This document shows, piece after piece, positions 44,285 through 55,260 of a stretch of DNA of 64,000 nt. The stretch covers positions 906,484 to 970,483 of the forward strand of contig JARFXO010000001.1 of NCBI GenBank assembly GCA_029194665.1, read 5' to 3'. The notes beneath the pieces are model-generated. The model worked only from the letters and a program-made list of their open reading frames with translations, was not told the origin of the DNA and ran no database searches. The position numbers and the translations under genes were made by a program. This stretch comes from Nitrospira sp. GTDB lineage: Bacteria; Nitrospirota; Nitrospiria; Nitrospirales; Nitrospiraceae. How positions within the stretch are numbered: the stretch's first letter is position 1; the number at the start of each line of letters is the position of its first letter.

Positions 44285-45400
44285 ATGAAACGGTCTGTTC
44301 TACTGATCGCAATCCTCATTCTGACCACGGTGGTGACGTCAGTTTTTGCCGACGATGGACCGGCCCCGATCACGTCGGCTGCGGTGCTACCGACTGAGGC
44401 TCCGCCGCTGGATATTGTCACGTTGAAAGACGGCAGCGTGATCTATGGCGAAGTGATAGAGATGATGGATGGGGTGTTACAGATCAAGAATGCGCTGGCT
44501 GCTGAGGTGATCAAGATCAAGTGGGCTGAAGTAAGCAAGCTCGCTATCTCTCATCCCCTTCCCTTCCACTTAAAGGAAGGGACCATGCTGGTCGGGACGG
44601 TCGAAGAGGGCGAACCGGGAGAGTTGAGGCTGAAAGCCGGCCCGAGCGGAGAGATCATCACGGTGCCGATGGATACGGTCATAAAGGTGAACCCGATCGT
44701 TCAGCCGTCGGTGATCTACGTCGGAAATGTAAACGCTGCCTATACACAAGTAGTGGGAAACGCCCATCTTACCACGGCGAGTTTCGTGGGAGACGCCGTG
44801 GCGAGGAGCGAACGGCTCCGACTGACCTTGCTTGGCCGCTATGTGTACGGATCCCAAGACGGGAGCGTCACTGCTGACAATGCTCGAGCCACGATCAAGC
44901 TGGACTACTTCCTCACGAAACGGCTCTATTGGTTCTCGTCGGCCTTCTTCGAGACCGATGAATTCCAAGATCTCAAATTACGTACCTCCCTCGCGAGCGG
45001 CCCCGGTTACCAATGGATTGAGAAGGGCGACTTCAGCGGAGTATACAAAGACATGGCTTTCTATACAGAAGCCGGTCCGGGGTATTTCAATGAAGATTTC
45101 CGCACGATTCCGGACCGGGTGAGTTTCCGTGCCCGCGTAGCCACGAAATTCGATTGGTCATTGTTCACCGACCTCGTGACGCTACATCACGACATCGAAA
45201 TGTTTCCGTCCCTCCAAGACTTGTCCGACTTTTATTTAACCATGAATAACAGCGTTCGCTTCAAGATGTGGGGAGGCCTGACGACCGGATTTCAAGTGAC
45301 CACACGCTACAACAGTCGACCGGCTCCGGGCACGGTCACGACCGACAATATGTATTTTCTCACCTTCGGCTATGCCTTTGACACCACCCGCAAGCGATAG
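44285..45400 (+). CDS. DUF481 outer-membrane beta-barrel protein
   Basis: 371 residues. Signal peptide ([17 protein letters not shown]). A 110-residue N-terminal beta region repeats [15 protein letters not shown]-type segments. The DUF481 barrel then runs to the end ([25 protein letters not shown]-like close YAFDTTRKR). DUF481 proteins (YdiY-like) are salt- or acid-induced outer-membrane proteins. Function unknown. 48 bases before mscL. Confidence 0.75.
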   Translation: MKRSVLLIAILILTTVVTSVFADDGPAPITSAAVLPTEAPPLDIVTLKDGSVIYGEVIEMMDGVLQIKNALAAEVIKIKWAEVSKLAISHPLPFHLKEGTMLVGTVEEGEPGELRLKAGPSGEIITVPMDTVIKVNPIVQPSVIYVGNVNAAYTQVVGNAHLTTASFVGDAVARSERLRLTLLGRYVYGSQDGSVTADNARATIKLDYFLTKRLYWFSSAFFETDEFQDLKLRTSLASGPGYQWIEKGDFSGVYKDMAFYTEAGPGYFNEDFRTIPDRVSFRARVATKFDWSLFTDLVTLHHDIEMFPSLQDLSDFYLTMNNSVRFKMWGGLTTGFQVTTRYNSRPAPGTVTTDNMYFLTFGYAFDTTRKR

Positions 45401-45447
45401 GATGTTTGTGGTACGGTACCAACCCACGTTCTCAGAGGAGGAAGACC

Positions 45448-45870
45448 ATGTTGAAAGAGTTCAAAGAATTCGCCATGAAGGGCAATGTCCTGGATATGGC
45501 GATCGGCGTCATCATCGGCGGAGCCTTCGGGAAAATCGTCTCGTCGCTCGTCAGCGACGTGCTCATGCCTCCGCTTGGCCTGGTGATGGGCAAGGTGGAT
45601 TTTTCAAGCTTGTTCATCAATTTATCGGATACCTCCCACCCCTCTTTGGTGGCGGCGAAAGCCGCTGGGGCTCCGACCCTCAATTACGGGGTCTTTCTGC
45701 AAAGCGTGTTTGACTTTCTTATCATCGCGTTCGTCATTTTCATCCTGGTCAAGCAAGTCAACAGATTCAAGAATGCAGCACCTCCGCCCCCACCGCCTCC
45801 TCCACCCGTTCCGACCAACGAGGAGAAATTGTTGATGGAGATCCGCGATCTGCTGAAGGGCCGTCAATAA
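45448..45870 (+). CDS. mscL: Large-conductance mechanosensitive channel MscL
   Basis: Homopentameric inner-membrane channel opened by membrane tension. 140 residues from ATG 45448 (GAGGAGG precedes; the GTG-type extension from 45406 is ignored). [20 protein letters not shown] with the pore helix, [16 protein letters not shown], the periplasmic loop and [15 protein letters not shown] (TM2). A run of nine Pro separates TM2 from the C-terminal helix [12 protein letters not shown]. Confidence 0.95.
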   Translation: MLKEFKEFAMKGNVLDMAIGVIIGGAFGKIVSSLVSDVLMPPLGLVMGKVDFSSLFINLSDTSHPSLVAAKAAGAPTLNYGVFLQSVFDFLIIAFVIFILVKQVNRFKNAAPPPPPPPPPVPTNEEKLLMEIRDLLKGRQ

Positions 45871-46141
45871 TCCCGTATTCCGCAGTAGCCAGTGCAGCAA
45901 GAAAACGAGTATAAGGAACAGCTGGATGATCCATGACTTGAGATCCGAACGCCGAACTGCGCCCCGTTGAATCCGGTGAGACCCGGTATTGCTGCTTGTG
46001 CGGAAATTCGTTCCGCTGGATCCTACATATTGCGAGCCTCCTTGCCTTGCAACTATCTGATCCGTGATAATACGACCGTGATAACCAGAACAGGAAGGTT
46101 ACGAGGTATCTACCATGCGTCTTACGGAGAAGGAGATCATC

Positions 46142-46945
46142 ATGCGAGCGCTTAAGACGACTGTTGTTATGACAGGGTTGGTTGTCCTGATGGGCTGTGC
46201 TTCATCCCTCAAGCAACCTGATCCATACATCAAGCAGTCGAAAGTGTGCACCGACAGATGGTACGGCTATCATAAAGAGGGTGGGTGCCCATCCACAGTC
46301 AAGGCAGTAACCCCCGATCCATCGAAAGAGATGCCTGTCCTCCTTGCGGCCGCTCAGGCGGGTGGAGCGGAGAGGGAGAGGCTCGCTGCGGAACTCACAG
46401 CCGCCAACCAGCGTGTGGTTGATCTGGAAAACCAACTTGCCGACCGTGACAAAGAACTCTCGGGCCTTCGCGGAGACCTCTCCCAAGAAACAGAAAAATT
46501 GAAACAGGCGGAGCGTGGATTGCTCCGAGCCCTTCGTCCTGAGATCAGTAAGGGTGATATCACGGTGGATTTAAACAGCGAGCGTCTTCTGATCAACTTG
46601 GCTTCCGGCTACCTCTTCGGCTCAGGCGAAGCTCAGGTCAAGCCAGCGGGAGTCGACGCACTTAAGCAGGTGGGAGCGATCTTAAACGAGTATCCTCAGT
46701 ACAAAGTGGCAGTTGGCGGTCATACTGACAATCAGCCGATAGGCGGCGCGTTGAAACAGAAGTATCCGACGAACAAAGAGCTGTCGGAAGCCCGTGCGAA
46801 TAGCGCGGTTCACGCTTTGCGGGACGGCGGGCTCACCAGCGACCTGTCCGCAGCCGGTTACGGCGAGGGCAACCCGGTCGCCAGCAACAAAACGGCAGAG
46901 GGACGAGCCAAGAATCGTCGGGTTGAGGTCATCGTTACCCAGTAG
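46142..46945 (+). CDS. OmpA-family peptidoglycan-binding lipoprotein
   Basis: 267 residues from ATG 46142, which follows AAGGAG; an in-frame ATG at 46115 is less likely. Lipobox VLMGCASS. A linker with coiled coil (DKELSGLRGDLSQETEKL) leads to an OmpA domain from about 140: VAVGGHTDNQPIGG, ELSEARANSAVHAL, AAGYGEGNP and GRAKNRRVEVIVTQ. Second OmpA-like protein of the window; shorter and lipid-anchored, like Pal. Confidence 0.85.
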   Translation: MRALKTTVVMTGLVVLMGCASSLKQPDPYIKQSKVCTDRWYGYHKEGGCPSTVKAVTPDPSKEMPVLLAAAQAGGAERERLAAELTAANQRVVDLENQLADRDKELSGLRGDLSQETEKLKQAERGLLRALRPEISKGDITVDLNSERLLINLASGYLFGSGEAQVKPAGVDALKQVGAILNEYPQYKVAVGGHTDNQPIGGALKQKYPTNKELSEARANSAVHALRDGGLTSDLSAAGYGEGNPVASNKTAEGRAKNRRVEVIVTQ

Positions 46946-47075
46946 TCGGCAACTAAGGCAACAACACGAATGAAACCCGCATAGAATGAGGTCAGCAGCG
47001 ACATCGTGTTCTGCAAATCACCGTCTGTATGAGTGGGGAACGGACGAGAAACATTCTTGCTGTTGCTGAAGACAG

Positions 47076-47112
47076 AAGGGCTCCTCCTGCTGGGAAGGGC
47101 CCTTTCTTTTTG
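47076..47112 (+). terminator. Rho-independent terminator
   Basis: AAGGGC (47076-47081) pairs with GCCCTT (47099-47104) and is followed by TCTTTTTG. Lies 130 bases after the OmpA lipoprotein stop. Confidence 0.6.
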
Positions 47113-47397
47113 TGACGTGCGGTTGGGTCGGCGGGCAAAGGTTGAGACGCGCGGTGTACCTGTTCAGTGCGGCGCCTGCCCTGTTGCAAATACTTATGCT
47201 CTCATGGTATACAACCACCCCGAGACGAATTCCTAATCGTCAGCAATGCCTATAGAGCCGACCGAGCGAATGTTCTCCAATGACCGACGAGAACCGTGTT
47301 GGTCAACGGTCGGAACAACTTCTACGCGAAATCACCATCGGTGAGTGATGTCGCAACTACCTCATAAATAACATCTTCGGTACAGAAGGAGGCTCCT

Positions 47398-47553
47398 ATG
47401 AAAGAGGCATTGTTTTTCGCCTTCCTCGTTTTTCTGTTTGGAAATCCAATCTTCCTTGATCGTTCATCACCTCCTGGTTTATCACCGTCGACCGTGACGG
47501 ACACCCATGCCCCGGCATCGTCAGCTCCTGATTGCCGAATACAAACTTGCTAA
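47398..47553 (+). CDS. Small secreted peptide (51 residues)
   Basis: ATG 47398 sits seven bases after a near-perfect AGAAGGAGG. The product starts MKEALFFAFLVFLFGNPIFL, a hydrophobic signal-like stretch with one Lys. The segment after it is Pro/Ser/Thr-rich, and the peptide ends CRIQTC. Two Cys at the end suggest a small disulfide. No family recognised; the signal and ribosome-binding site support a real gene. Confidence 0.5.
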   Translation: MKEALFFAFLVFLFGNPIFLDRSSPPGLSPSTVTDTHAPASSAPDCRIQTC

Positions 47554-47723
47554 GACACCACCTGTCGATCGTTGTCGGCTGAGAGAGTCGCGTCTGCGGC
47601 TGTTCGTGACTAGCAGGTTACGGAGACGCTCGGTTGATGCCGACTTTCGCTGGATCGGTTGCAGGGTTGCTACGCCATTTTGGGACGGATTCGTCCCATA
47701 CCACAATCAGGAGGTGATGACAT

Positions 47724-48713
47724 ATGAAACAGCATATTATGAAAGTCGGCATACTCAGCGTCTTCCTCATCTCGCTGGGCAACCCTGTCGGTGCGGCTTC
47801 TTGGGATCATGCAAGTCAGGGTAGCGACGGAACGAGCTGGGCAAACATTTTTGGTGACCCGAGCTCGAATCAGGCCAGTCTGAACCTGCCGTACGCCACA
47901 TGTGCTATCGGGTTTCATCAGTCGCCGATTGCGATCAATCTCACGTCAGGTCCGCTCACAATCAACCCCATTACGTTGAGTGCCGACAATAATCCACAAG
48001 CCGAAACCGAGCGCCATGCAAATCGCCTGAGTACTCAATATCCACGCTCGACCAGCAGTACCGAAGTTCCGGCCATTTCGACGAATGATGCTAATGCCTA
48101 TGTCTTTATGAACACCGGCCATGCGGTCCAGGTGGCGTTCTCCAAGGGGTACCTCGGTAAATTACTCATCGGACGTGATGTGTATCCGCTCTTGCAGTTT
48201 CATTTCCATACACCGAGTGAGCACATCATCGTCACGGACTCACATCCCGCCGGGATCCAATATGACGCTGAATTACATTTAGTGCATGCAAGCGCGGGAG
48301 GACAACTTGTCGTCTTAACAAGATTCTTGGACGGATCAAACAACTCCGTTGCCGAAAACCCAATACTGAAAAAGGTCATCGACCATACGCCGAAAGAGCC
48401 AGCCCAGCATCCGGCGTTTAACTCGACCGGTGGCGGCCTTGCACTGGATCCGTCGAAGTTGATCCCGATGGAGAGCAAACAGGTATTCGCCTACGCCGGT
48501 TCCTTAACGACGCCACCATGTAGCGAAGGGGTGAGTTGGTATATTGTATCTGAGCCCCTGAAGGTGCCCGCGGCTCAGATTGAAGAACTGAGAAAGTTTT
48601 ATCCCTCGAACAATCGCATCGTTCAGAACACCAACTACAGCAACACCAATGTTCCGCGTACCGTACAAATTCACAATCATCTGGATGTCGATCGCGATTC
48701 AACAAAGTATTAG
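47724..48713 (+). CDS. Secreted alpha-carbonic anhydrase
   Basis: Interconverts CO2 and bicarbonate in the periplasm. 329 residues. Signal peptide to about Ala24 (LSVFLISLGNPVGAASW). Zinc His160 and His162 in QFHFHTPSEH and His185 in AELHLVH. Glu183, QSPIAI near 66 and LTTPPCSEGVSW near the end are the other alpha-class hallmarks. It is longer than human CA because of insertions around 85-120. GGAGG precedes the ATG. Confidence 0.92.
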   Translation: MKQHIMKVGILSVFLISLGNPVGAASWDHASQGSDGTSWANIFGDPSSNQASLNLPYATCAIGFHQSPIAINLTSGPLTINPITLSADNNPQAETERHANRLSTQYPRSTSSTEVPAISTNDANAYVFMNTGHAVQVAFSKGYLGKLLIGRDVYPLLQFHFHTPSEHIIVTDSHPAGIQYDAELHLVHASAGGQLVVLTRFLDGSNNSVAENPILKKVIDHTPKEPAQHPAFNSTGGGLALDPSKLIPMESKQVFAYAGSLTTPPCSEGVSWYIVSEPLKVPAAQIEELRKFYPSNNRIVQNTNYSNTNVPRTVQIHNHLDVDRDSTKY

Positions 48714-48805
48714 TCGCCAGATCTCGCGATCCATGATGCCTTGGAATTAAAGAACTGGGCTGCGCATCGCTTCTCAAGGTAGCTTCCGCCTACATGTAGT
48801 CACAC

Positions 48806-48832
48806 GCGGCGAGCTGATTTCCAGCTCGCCGC
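48806..48832 (+). terminator. Perfect 11-bp hairpin after the carbonic anhydrase gene
   Basis: GCGGCGAGCTG (48806-48816) and CAGCTCGCCGC (48822-48832) around a five-base loop. Followed by CATTCTTCC, not a T-run, so intrinsic terminator strength is uncertain. Confidence 0.5.
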
Positions 48833-48934
48833 CATTCTTCCATAGGTTAGACACTCCCCTCATGAGAGCTGAGCGTATAGTATTCCTCGCTCGGTAGTAC
48901 TGACGAACAACCTACTCGACCACGCTGCATCGTA

Positions 48935-48964
48935 TTGACAGCTCCTAGGTCCCAATGCTACGTT
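48935..48964 (+). promoter_or_regulatory. Candidate promoter for the F1 operon
   Basis: Perfect TTGACA (48935-48940), 18-base spacer, weak TACGTT (48959-48964), 70 bases before the GTG of atpH. Confidence 0.4.
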
Positions 48965-49034
48965 TCGCCGCTCTGCTTCGTGGCTCGCACGAACCCTTTA
49001 GGTTTGTCCAAATATCGCACGTGGATCTGGAACA

Positions 49035-49574
49035 GTGATTAAGACAACAGTTGCGCGACGTTACGCTCAAGCCCTCTTCGGGCTCCTCGATCAATCGACC
49101 ATCGAAGCCACGCGAGGGACGCTCACCGGCCTCGGTCAGGCCATGAAAGAATCAGCTCAGCTTCGCCACGTCGTGGCCTCACCTGTGTTCGCGGTGGAGG
49201 AGAAGATTGCTGTACTGACCGCACTCGGCGAGAGCCTGGGATGCCCTCCTGCCGGTAAGGCATTTTTGGGCCAGTTGGTAAAGAAAAACCGAGTGGGCTT
49301 TTTGCCGGAAATTGCCGACGCATTCGGCAAGCTGGTCGATCAATTAAAACGGACGCAGCCGGTGACGGTTTCCTCCGCGACGGCTCTTCCACCGGCGGAA
49401 CAGGATCGAATCAAGACGCACCTACGCGAATCGCTGAAGCGCGAAGTCGATGTGACGTTTCAGACCGACGCCGGTCATCTCGCCGGTTTGCAGATCCACA
49501 TCGGCAGCACGGTGGTTGACAGCACTGTGCGAGGTCGCTTGCGCGATTTGCAAGTTCTGTTGACGCGAGAATAA
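49035..49574 (+). CDS. atpH: F1 ATP synthase delta subunit
   Basis: Peripheral-stalk subunit that ties F1 alpha to the b subunits. 179 residues from GTG 49035. Begins TTVARRYAQALFGLLDQS, the conserved N-terminal helix; the C-terminal domain contains VSSATALPPAEQ and GLQIHIGSTVVDSTVRGRL. First gene of an operon with atpA nine bases on. No F0 genes precede it. Confidence 0.93.
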   Translation: MIKTTVARRYAQALFGLLDQSTIEATRGTLTGLGQAMKESAQLRHVVASPVFAVEEKIAVLTALGESLGCPPAGKAFLGQLVKKNRVGFLPEIADAFGKLVDQLKRTQPVTVSSATALPPAEQDRIKTHLRESLKREVDVTFQTDAGHLAGLQIHIGSTVVDSTVRGRLRDLQVLLTRE

Positions 49575-49583
49575 GGAGTAGCC

Positions 49584-51104
49584 ATGCAGATCAGGGCCGA
49601 AGAAATCAGTGCGATCATCAAAGAGAAGATCAAAGGCTTCGATAAACAAGTCGATGTCAAGGAGACGGGGTCCGTCATTCAGGTGGGCGACGGCATCGCC
49701 AAGGTCTATGGTCTCGATGGAGCCATGGCCGGCGAGATGCTCGAATTCCCCGGGGGCCTCTACGGCATCGCGCTGAACCTCGAAGAAGACAATGTCGGCG
49801 CCGTTTTGATGGGCGACGATGTCGGTATCAAAGAAGGCGACCCGGTCAAGCGCACGAGCCGCATCGCGGAAATACCCGTCGGTGAAGCGCTCGTCGGTCG
49901 CGTTGTGAACGCCATCGGTCAGCCGATCGACGGCAAAGGCCCGATCAAGTCACCTCACTCCTCCCGTATCGAGGTGGTCGCGCCCGGCGTGAACACCCGT
50001 CAATCGGTTCGCGAACCGTTGCAGACCGGCATCAAGGCCATCGATGCCATGATTCCCATCGGCCGAGGCCAGCGTGAATTGATCATCGGCGACCGCCAGA
50101 CCGGAAAGACCGCCATAGCGGTCGATACGATCATCAATCAAAGAGGCCTGAATGTCTTCTGTATCTACGTCGCCGTCGGCCAAAAGCGTTCGACTGTTGC
50201 GCGAGTGGTAAAAACACTCGAAGAAAACCACGCGATGGAATACAGCATGGTGGTTTCCGCCAGCGCCAGCGACCCGGCGCCCATGCAATTCCTGGCGCCC
50301 TTTGCCGGCGCCGCGATCGGGGAGTATTTCCGCGACCACGGGAAGCATGCGCTGATCGTGTATGACGATCTGTCGAAACACGCGGTCGCCTACCGTCAGC
50401 TTTCGTTATTGCTCCGCCGGCCACCGGGACGTGAAGCCTATCCGGGCGATGTGTTCTATCTCCACTCTCGGCTGCTTGAACGCGCAGCCAAGCTGAGCGA
50501 TAAACTGGGTGGAGGCAGTCTCACGGCTCTTCCCATTATCGAGACACAGGCGGGCGACGTGTCGGCTTACATTCCGACGAACGTCATTTCGATCACGGAC
50601 GGCCAGATCTATCTGGGGAGCGATCTCTTTTACTCTGGTATCCGCCCGGCGATCAACGTCGGTCTGTCGGTCTCTCGTGTCGGAGGATCGGCTCAGATCA
50701 AGACCATGAAGCAGGTGGCTGGAACACTCCGGTTGGACCTTGCGCAGTATCGCGAAATGGCGGCGTTCGCTCAATTCGGAAGCGAGCTGGATAAGGCGAC
50801 TCAGATGCAGTTGGCGCGTGGTGTGCGCATGGTGGAATTGCTCAAACAGGGGCAGTATAAGCCGATGCCGGTCGCCGATCAGGTGCTCTCGATCTACGCG
50901 GGTGTCAACGGCTACCTTGACGATGTGCCGGTGGACAAAGTGCAGCAGTTCGAGGGCGATCTGCTCCACTACATCCAACAGAACCATGCGGACCTGAAAA
51001 AGGAAGTCACCACCATCGGCAAGATCGACGACAAGGTCGGCGGCCGCTTGAAAGAGATCATCACGACCTTCAAGCAGAAGATGGGATACGGGGCGAAAGC
51101 GTAG
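49584..51104 (+). CDS. atpA: F1 ATP synthase alpha subunit
   Basis: 506 residues. N-terminal barrel ([33 protein letters not shown]), the P-loop [15 protein letters not shown] at about 170, [20 protein letters not shown] and the Arg of [13 protein letters not shown] (catalytic arginine finger) are intact. The C-terminus ([15 protein letters not shown]) is complete. The usual neighbour atpG is missing downstream. Confidence 0.96.
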   Translation: MQIRAEEISAIIKEKIKGFDKQVDVKETGSVIQVGDGIAKVYGLDGAMAGEMLEFPGGLYGIALNLEEDNVGAVLMGDDVGIKEGDPVKRTSRIAEIPVGEALVGRVVNAIGQPIDGKGPIKSPHSSRIEVVAPGVNTRQSVREPLQTGIKAIDAMIPIGRGQRELIIGDRQTGKTAIAVDTIINQRGLNVFCIYVAVGQKRSTVARVVKTLEENHAMEYSMVVSASASDPAPMQFLAPFAGAAIGEYFRDHGKHALIVYDDLSKHAVAYRQLSLLLRRPPGREAYPGDVFYLHSRLLERAAKLSDKLGGGSLTALPIIETQAGDVSAYIPTNVISITDGQIYLGSDLFYSGIRPAINVGLSVSRVGGSAQIKTMKQVAGTLRLDLAQYREMAAFAQFGSELDKATQMQLARGVRMVELLKQGQYKPMPVADQVLSIYAGVNGYLDDVPVDKVQQFEGDLLHYIQQNHADLKKEVTTIGKIDDKVGGRLKEIITTFKQKMGYGAKA

Positions 51105-51109
51105 GCACA

Positions 51110-51214
51110 GGGAACCTCATCAAGAAAGCGACACCGTACGACAACAAGACCGGACAGGCGGCCATTACGAAAGCACTCATGGATATCGTCGGCCCCGCCG
51201 AAGCGCTCGAATGA
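51110..51214 (+). pseudogene. atpG: C-terminal remnant of atpG (F1 gamma subunit)
   Basis: Directly after atpA, one frame without a start reads GNLIKKATPYDNKTG, then QAAITKALMDIVGPAEAL, E and TGA (51212-51214). This is the conserved C-terminal helix of gamma, including the QAxIT...EIV-GAEAL ending, at the position where atpG normally lies. The roughly 250 preceding residues, which form the shaft's N-terminal helix and Rossmann body, are absent; only about ten bases separate the remnant from the atpA stop. Probably an internal deletion, or a misassembly. Confidence 0.85.
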
Positions 51215-51215
51215 G

Positions 51216-52760
<1,545 letters not shown>

Positions 52761-52779
52761 AGAGGTGATGAACCGAGCA

Positions 52780-52841
52780 TCCTCCTTGCTCGCGCAACGC
52801 GCGGTCTCGGAAGACCCTCGTTGCATGCGCGCACTGGAGGA
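52780..52841. repeat. Imperfect palindrome between atpD and atpC
   Basis: Outer TCCTCC/GGAGGA (52780-52785, 52836-52841), middle GCAACG/CGTTGC and inner GGTCT/AGACC around a four-base loop. Sits in the 130-base gap, where F1 operons are usually tight. Could be a dispersed repeat or a processing/attenuation structure. Confidence 0.45.
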
Positions 52842-52890
52842 CACCTCGCTTCCTCGCCTCTAGAGGGAAGGTAATTGGGGAAGAGAAATC

Positions 52891-53313
52891 ATGGCGGGAA
52901 AGATTCTATTGGAAGTCGTGACGCCGGAGAAGCAGCTGCTGAGCCAGCAGGTGGATGAAGTCATTGCCCCTGGGTCTGAAGGAGAATTCGGCGTCCTCCC
53001 GGGACACTGCCATTTCCTGTCAACCCTTCGCATCGGCGAACTTCGTTATCGTGTTAATGGTCACGTCCATTCAATGGCCGTTCTGTGGGGCTTTGCTGAA
53101 GTCACCCCGACTAAAGTCACGGTCATGGCCGAAATCGCGGAAAAAGCGGAAGACATCGATGTAGACCGTGCGACGGCCAAAGTCGCTGAGGCGGAGCGAC
53201 GTCTTCAAGCGGGCGGCTTGCCGTCCGAAGTCAAAGAAGCCGAGATCAGTCTCGAAAAGGCTCGGCTTCGCAAGAAGATCGCCGAGCGGACGAGAAAGAT
53301 CGGCCACGCCTAG
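52891..53313 (+). CDS. atpC: F1 ATP synthase epsilon subunit
   Basis: 140 residues. N-terminal beta sandwich (LEVVTPEKQLLSQQVDEVIA, GSEGEFGVLPGHCHFL) and C-terminal helical hairpin (DRATAKVAEAERRL, ISLEKARLRKKIAERT). Normally binds gamma at the central stalk; its partner is truncated here. GGGGAAGAG lies before the ATG. Confidence 0.93.
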   Translation: MAGKILLEVVTPEKQLLSQQVDEVIAPGSEGEFGVLPGHCHFLSTLRIGELRYRVNGHVHSMAVLWGFAEVTPTKVTVMAEIAEKAEDIDVDRATAKVAEAERRLQAGGLPSEVKEAEISLEKARLRKKIAERTRKIGHA

Positions 53314-53382
53314 GTTACTCGATTCCTGCCGTGCCCCGAGGACCCAACGCGATAGTACGAAAGAGGTCCTGGGTATCATCCC

Positions 53383-53413
53383 GCCCGGCAGAACGACCTC
53401 ACCTCTGCCGGGC
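53383..53413 (+). terminator. Hairpin after the F1 operon
   Basis: GCCCGGCAGA (53383-53392) and TCTGCCGGGC (53404-53413), a perfect 10-base stem with an 11-base loop, 70 bases after atpC. No T-run follows. Confidence 0.5.
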
Positions 53414-53464
53414 AGGGAGTCAGTCCTAGCTGAACCATCGACTCTCTCAAGCGGCTGTAGATGC

Positions 53465-54094
53465 TCAGTAGCCATCGTGGCTGGACGCCTCTGTTGCCGG
53501 TTGTCTCAACTCAATACTGATCACGATCGCGCCCATGACATCGTTGAGCTTGAAGTCACGCTTCGGGCTGTCGGGATGAGCATTGTGACAGCCGATACAA
53601 GCCTGTGTGACGGCCAGATCGGCATACACCGCCTCAAAATACCGCTTATCAGCCACCCTCGTGACTCCGGTGTAGGGACGGTTGGGTTGAGCCATGATGG
53701 TCCCGAGTCCGATGCTTTCCATGGCATTCGTCGCTATATTGCGCTTGTTGATCGGCCACAAGCTGATCAGCCGGTAATGCATGCCGAGGCCTCGCTTGTC
53801 GTTGTACCGTCCCGATTCCAACAGGAATTGAGCGGGTAGGGGCAACGTATGCTTCTGTTCCCAGTTTTCCGATGCGACGACCACACCTTTCGCTTGCATA
53901 CGCTCCACGACATGTTTGGTATAGATATCTCGGTCGGCCTCGATGACGGCGTGGATATAGTCGGCCACCGTTTCGATCGGGAGGGTGATCGCTGCCGTTT
54001 CAGGAACAGCGCGAGCCGGCCAAAGGACGGTCGCGCATCCTACTGCAAATCCCAGCAGGGCGGCTCTCCACCACAATGTTTTGGAGGACATCAT
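53465..54094 (-). CDS. Periplasmic DUF3365 (Tll0287-like) c-type haem protein
   Basis: 209 residues. Signal peptide (LLGFAVGCATVLWPARA), then a PAS-like sensor domain with ASENWEQKHTLPLPAQF and LISLWPINKRN. One covalent haem site is CIGCH (Cys166, Cys169, His170), followed by NAHPDSPKRDF and NDVMGAIVISI. Tll0287-type proteins bind one haem c and are redox or ligand sensors. Convergent with the F1 operon. Confidence 0.8.
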   Translation of the reverse strand: MMSSKTLWWRAALLGFAVGCATVLWPARAVPETAAITLPIETVADYIHAVIEADRDIYTKHVVERMQAKGVVVASENWEQKHTLPLPAQFLLESGRYNDKRGLGMHYRLISLWPINKRNIATNAMESIGLGTIMAQPNRPYTGVTRVADKRYFEAVYADLAVTQACIGCHNAHPDSPKRDFKLNDVMGAIVISIELRQPATEASSHDGY

Positions 54095-54708
54095 AGGTAC
54101 CTCCTGGTTGTGCGCGCGGATGGATTGTCTGACCGGTTCCAGGCCGCGAGCGGATGAATTGCACGGATGTTCAACACGAGAAATCGTTGTGCCGGTAGAC
54201 GAACCGATCCCCGGGCAGGATCAGTAGGAGCGCTTACATGAAGGGATCGGAAGGGTCTGATGGACCTGTGCAGGTCGATAGGTAAGCCTGTCTTACGGGC
54301 GGGTTCCCTGTGGTGCAAGAAATCGTGGGAAGGTACCAATGACATGGCCCCATTCCCTTGCTCTCATGACGTGACGCGTCCACACGAGCATACGACACTG
54401 AAGCATACTCTCCAGTTCTACACATTGTCCAATCGCTGTCGGCGGGAGTCCCGGGCAGGAGTACAGGCACCACTGAAGGCGCTCATCAGTCGCTTTGGCA
54501 TGATTCTTCGTCGTATCTTTCGACTTGATCCCTGGAAATGGGTCACCGGCTAACTCGAACTGCCTCACGAGGGTCCTGGTGCGAACCTTGGTTCTTTACT
54601 ACGATGAGTTGAGGGAACAACATAGAATGTAAACGAGTCCTGGAACGAGACTGTATCTTGGGTCAGGTGATGGCTCCGTCGAGTCGACAGCAGTTCTGAG
54701 TTCAGTCC
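54095..54708. other. Intergenic region, no supported gene
   Basis: About 610 bases upstream of the DUF3365 gene and the GNAT gene. A 97-codon plus frame (54260-54553) has one plausible inner ATG but no domain and Cys/Arg-rich composition. I do not call it. No repeat seen. Confidence 0.5.
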
Positions 54709-55248
54709 ATGCAGCTCCCATGTGAAGCCAAACTGAAAGACGGCACCCCAATTGAGCTGGTGCTGGCAGGAAACCAGGATTTGCCCCTGCTCGCCAGGCT
54801 CTATGATCGAATCGTCGCCGAGGGCACGTCGTACCCCCACGAGCGTCCATTGAGCCAGGACGAATTTCAGGATTATTGGGTACGGGGTAAGAGCACGGTG
54901 GTAGCCTACGAACGGCCGCGGAAGGACAAGGCCGATCTGCTCGGAGCCTTCTATCTCAAACCGAATTGGCCCGGGCGGGCACGGCATGTTGCGAATGCAG
55001 GATTCATTGTCGCCCCGGAGTGGCGGAATCGCGGGGTAGCTTGGCTGCTCGGCGCCGTGATGCTCGACTACGCCAAAGAACTTGGGTATCGCAGTGTGAT
55101 CTTCAACCTCGTTTTTTCCGAAAATCAGGTCGCGCGTCACTTGTGGGAGAAGCTCGGTTTCCGTCTACTCGGCGTGATTCCCGGTGCGGTTCGCATGGAC
55201 GACAGTCAGTACCAAGACGCGATCATTATGTTTCGCTCGTTGATCTAG
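54709..55248 (+). CDS. GNAT-family N-acetyltransferase
   Basis: 179 residues. A complete GNAT fold: VANAGFIVAPEWRNRGVAWL holds the acetyl-CoA pyrophosphate loop (Arg/Gln-x-x-Gly-x-Gly/Ala variant: RNRGVA), then YRSVIFNLVFSENQVARHLW and EKLGFRLLGVIPGA. Substrate unknown. The methyltransferase gene follows after 12 bases. Confidence 0.82.
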   Translation: MQLPCEAKLKDGTPIELVLAGNQDLPLLARLYDRIVAEGTSYPHERPLSQDEFQDYWVRGKSTVVAYERPRKDKADLLGAFYLKPNWPGRARHVANAGFIVAPEWRNRGVAWLLGAVMLDYAKELGYRSVIFNLVFSENQVARHLWEKLGFRLLGVIPGAVRMDDSQYQDAIIMFRSLI

Positions 55249-55260
55249 GTTGAGTTTTCC

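Noticed and set aside
54260-54553. Possible 97-codon gene upstream of the GNAT gene
   Set aside because: One plausible inner start but no recognisable fold and odd composition; evidence too thin.
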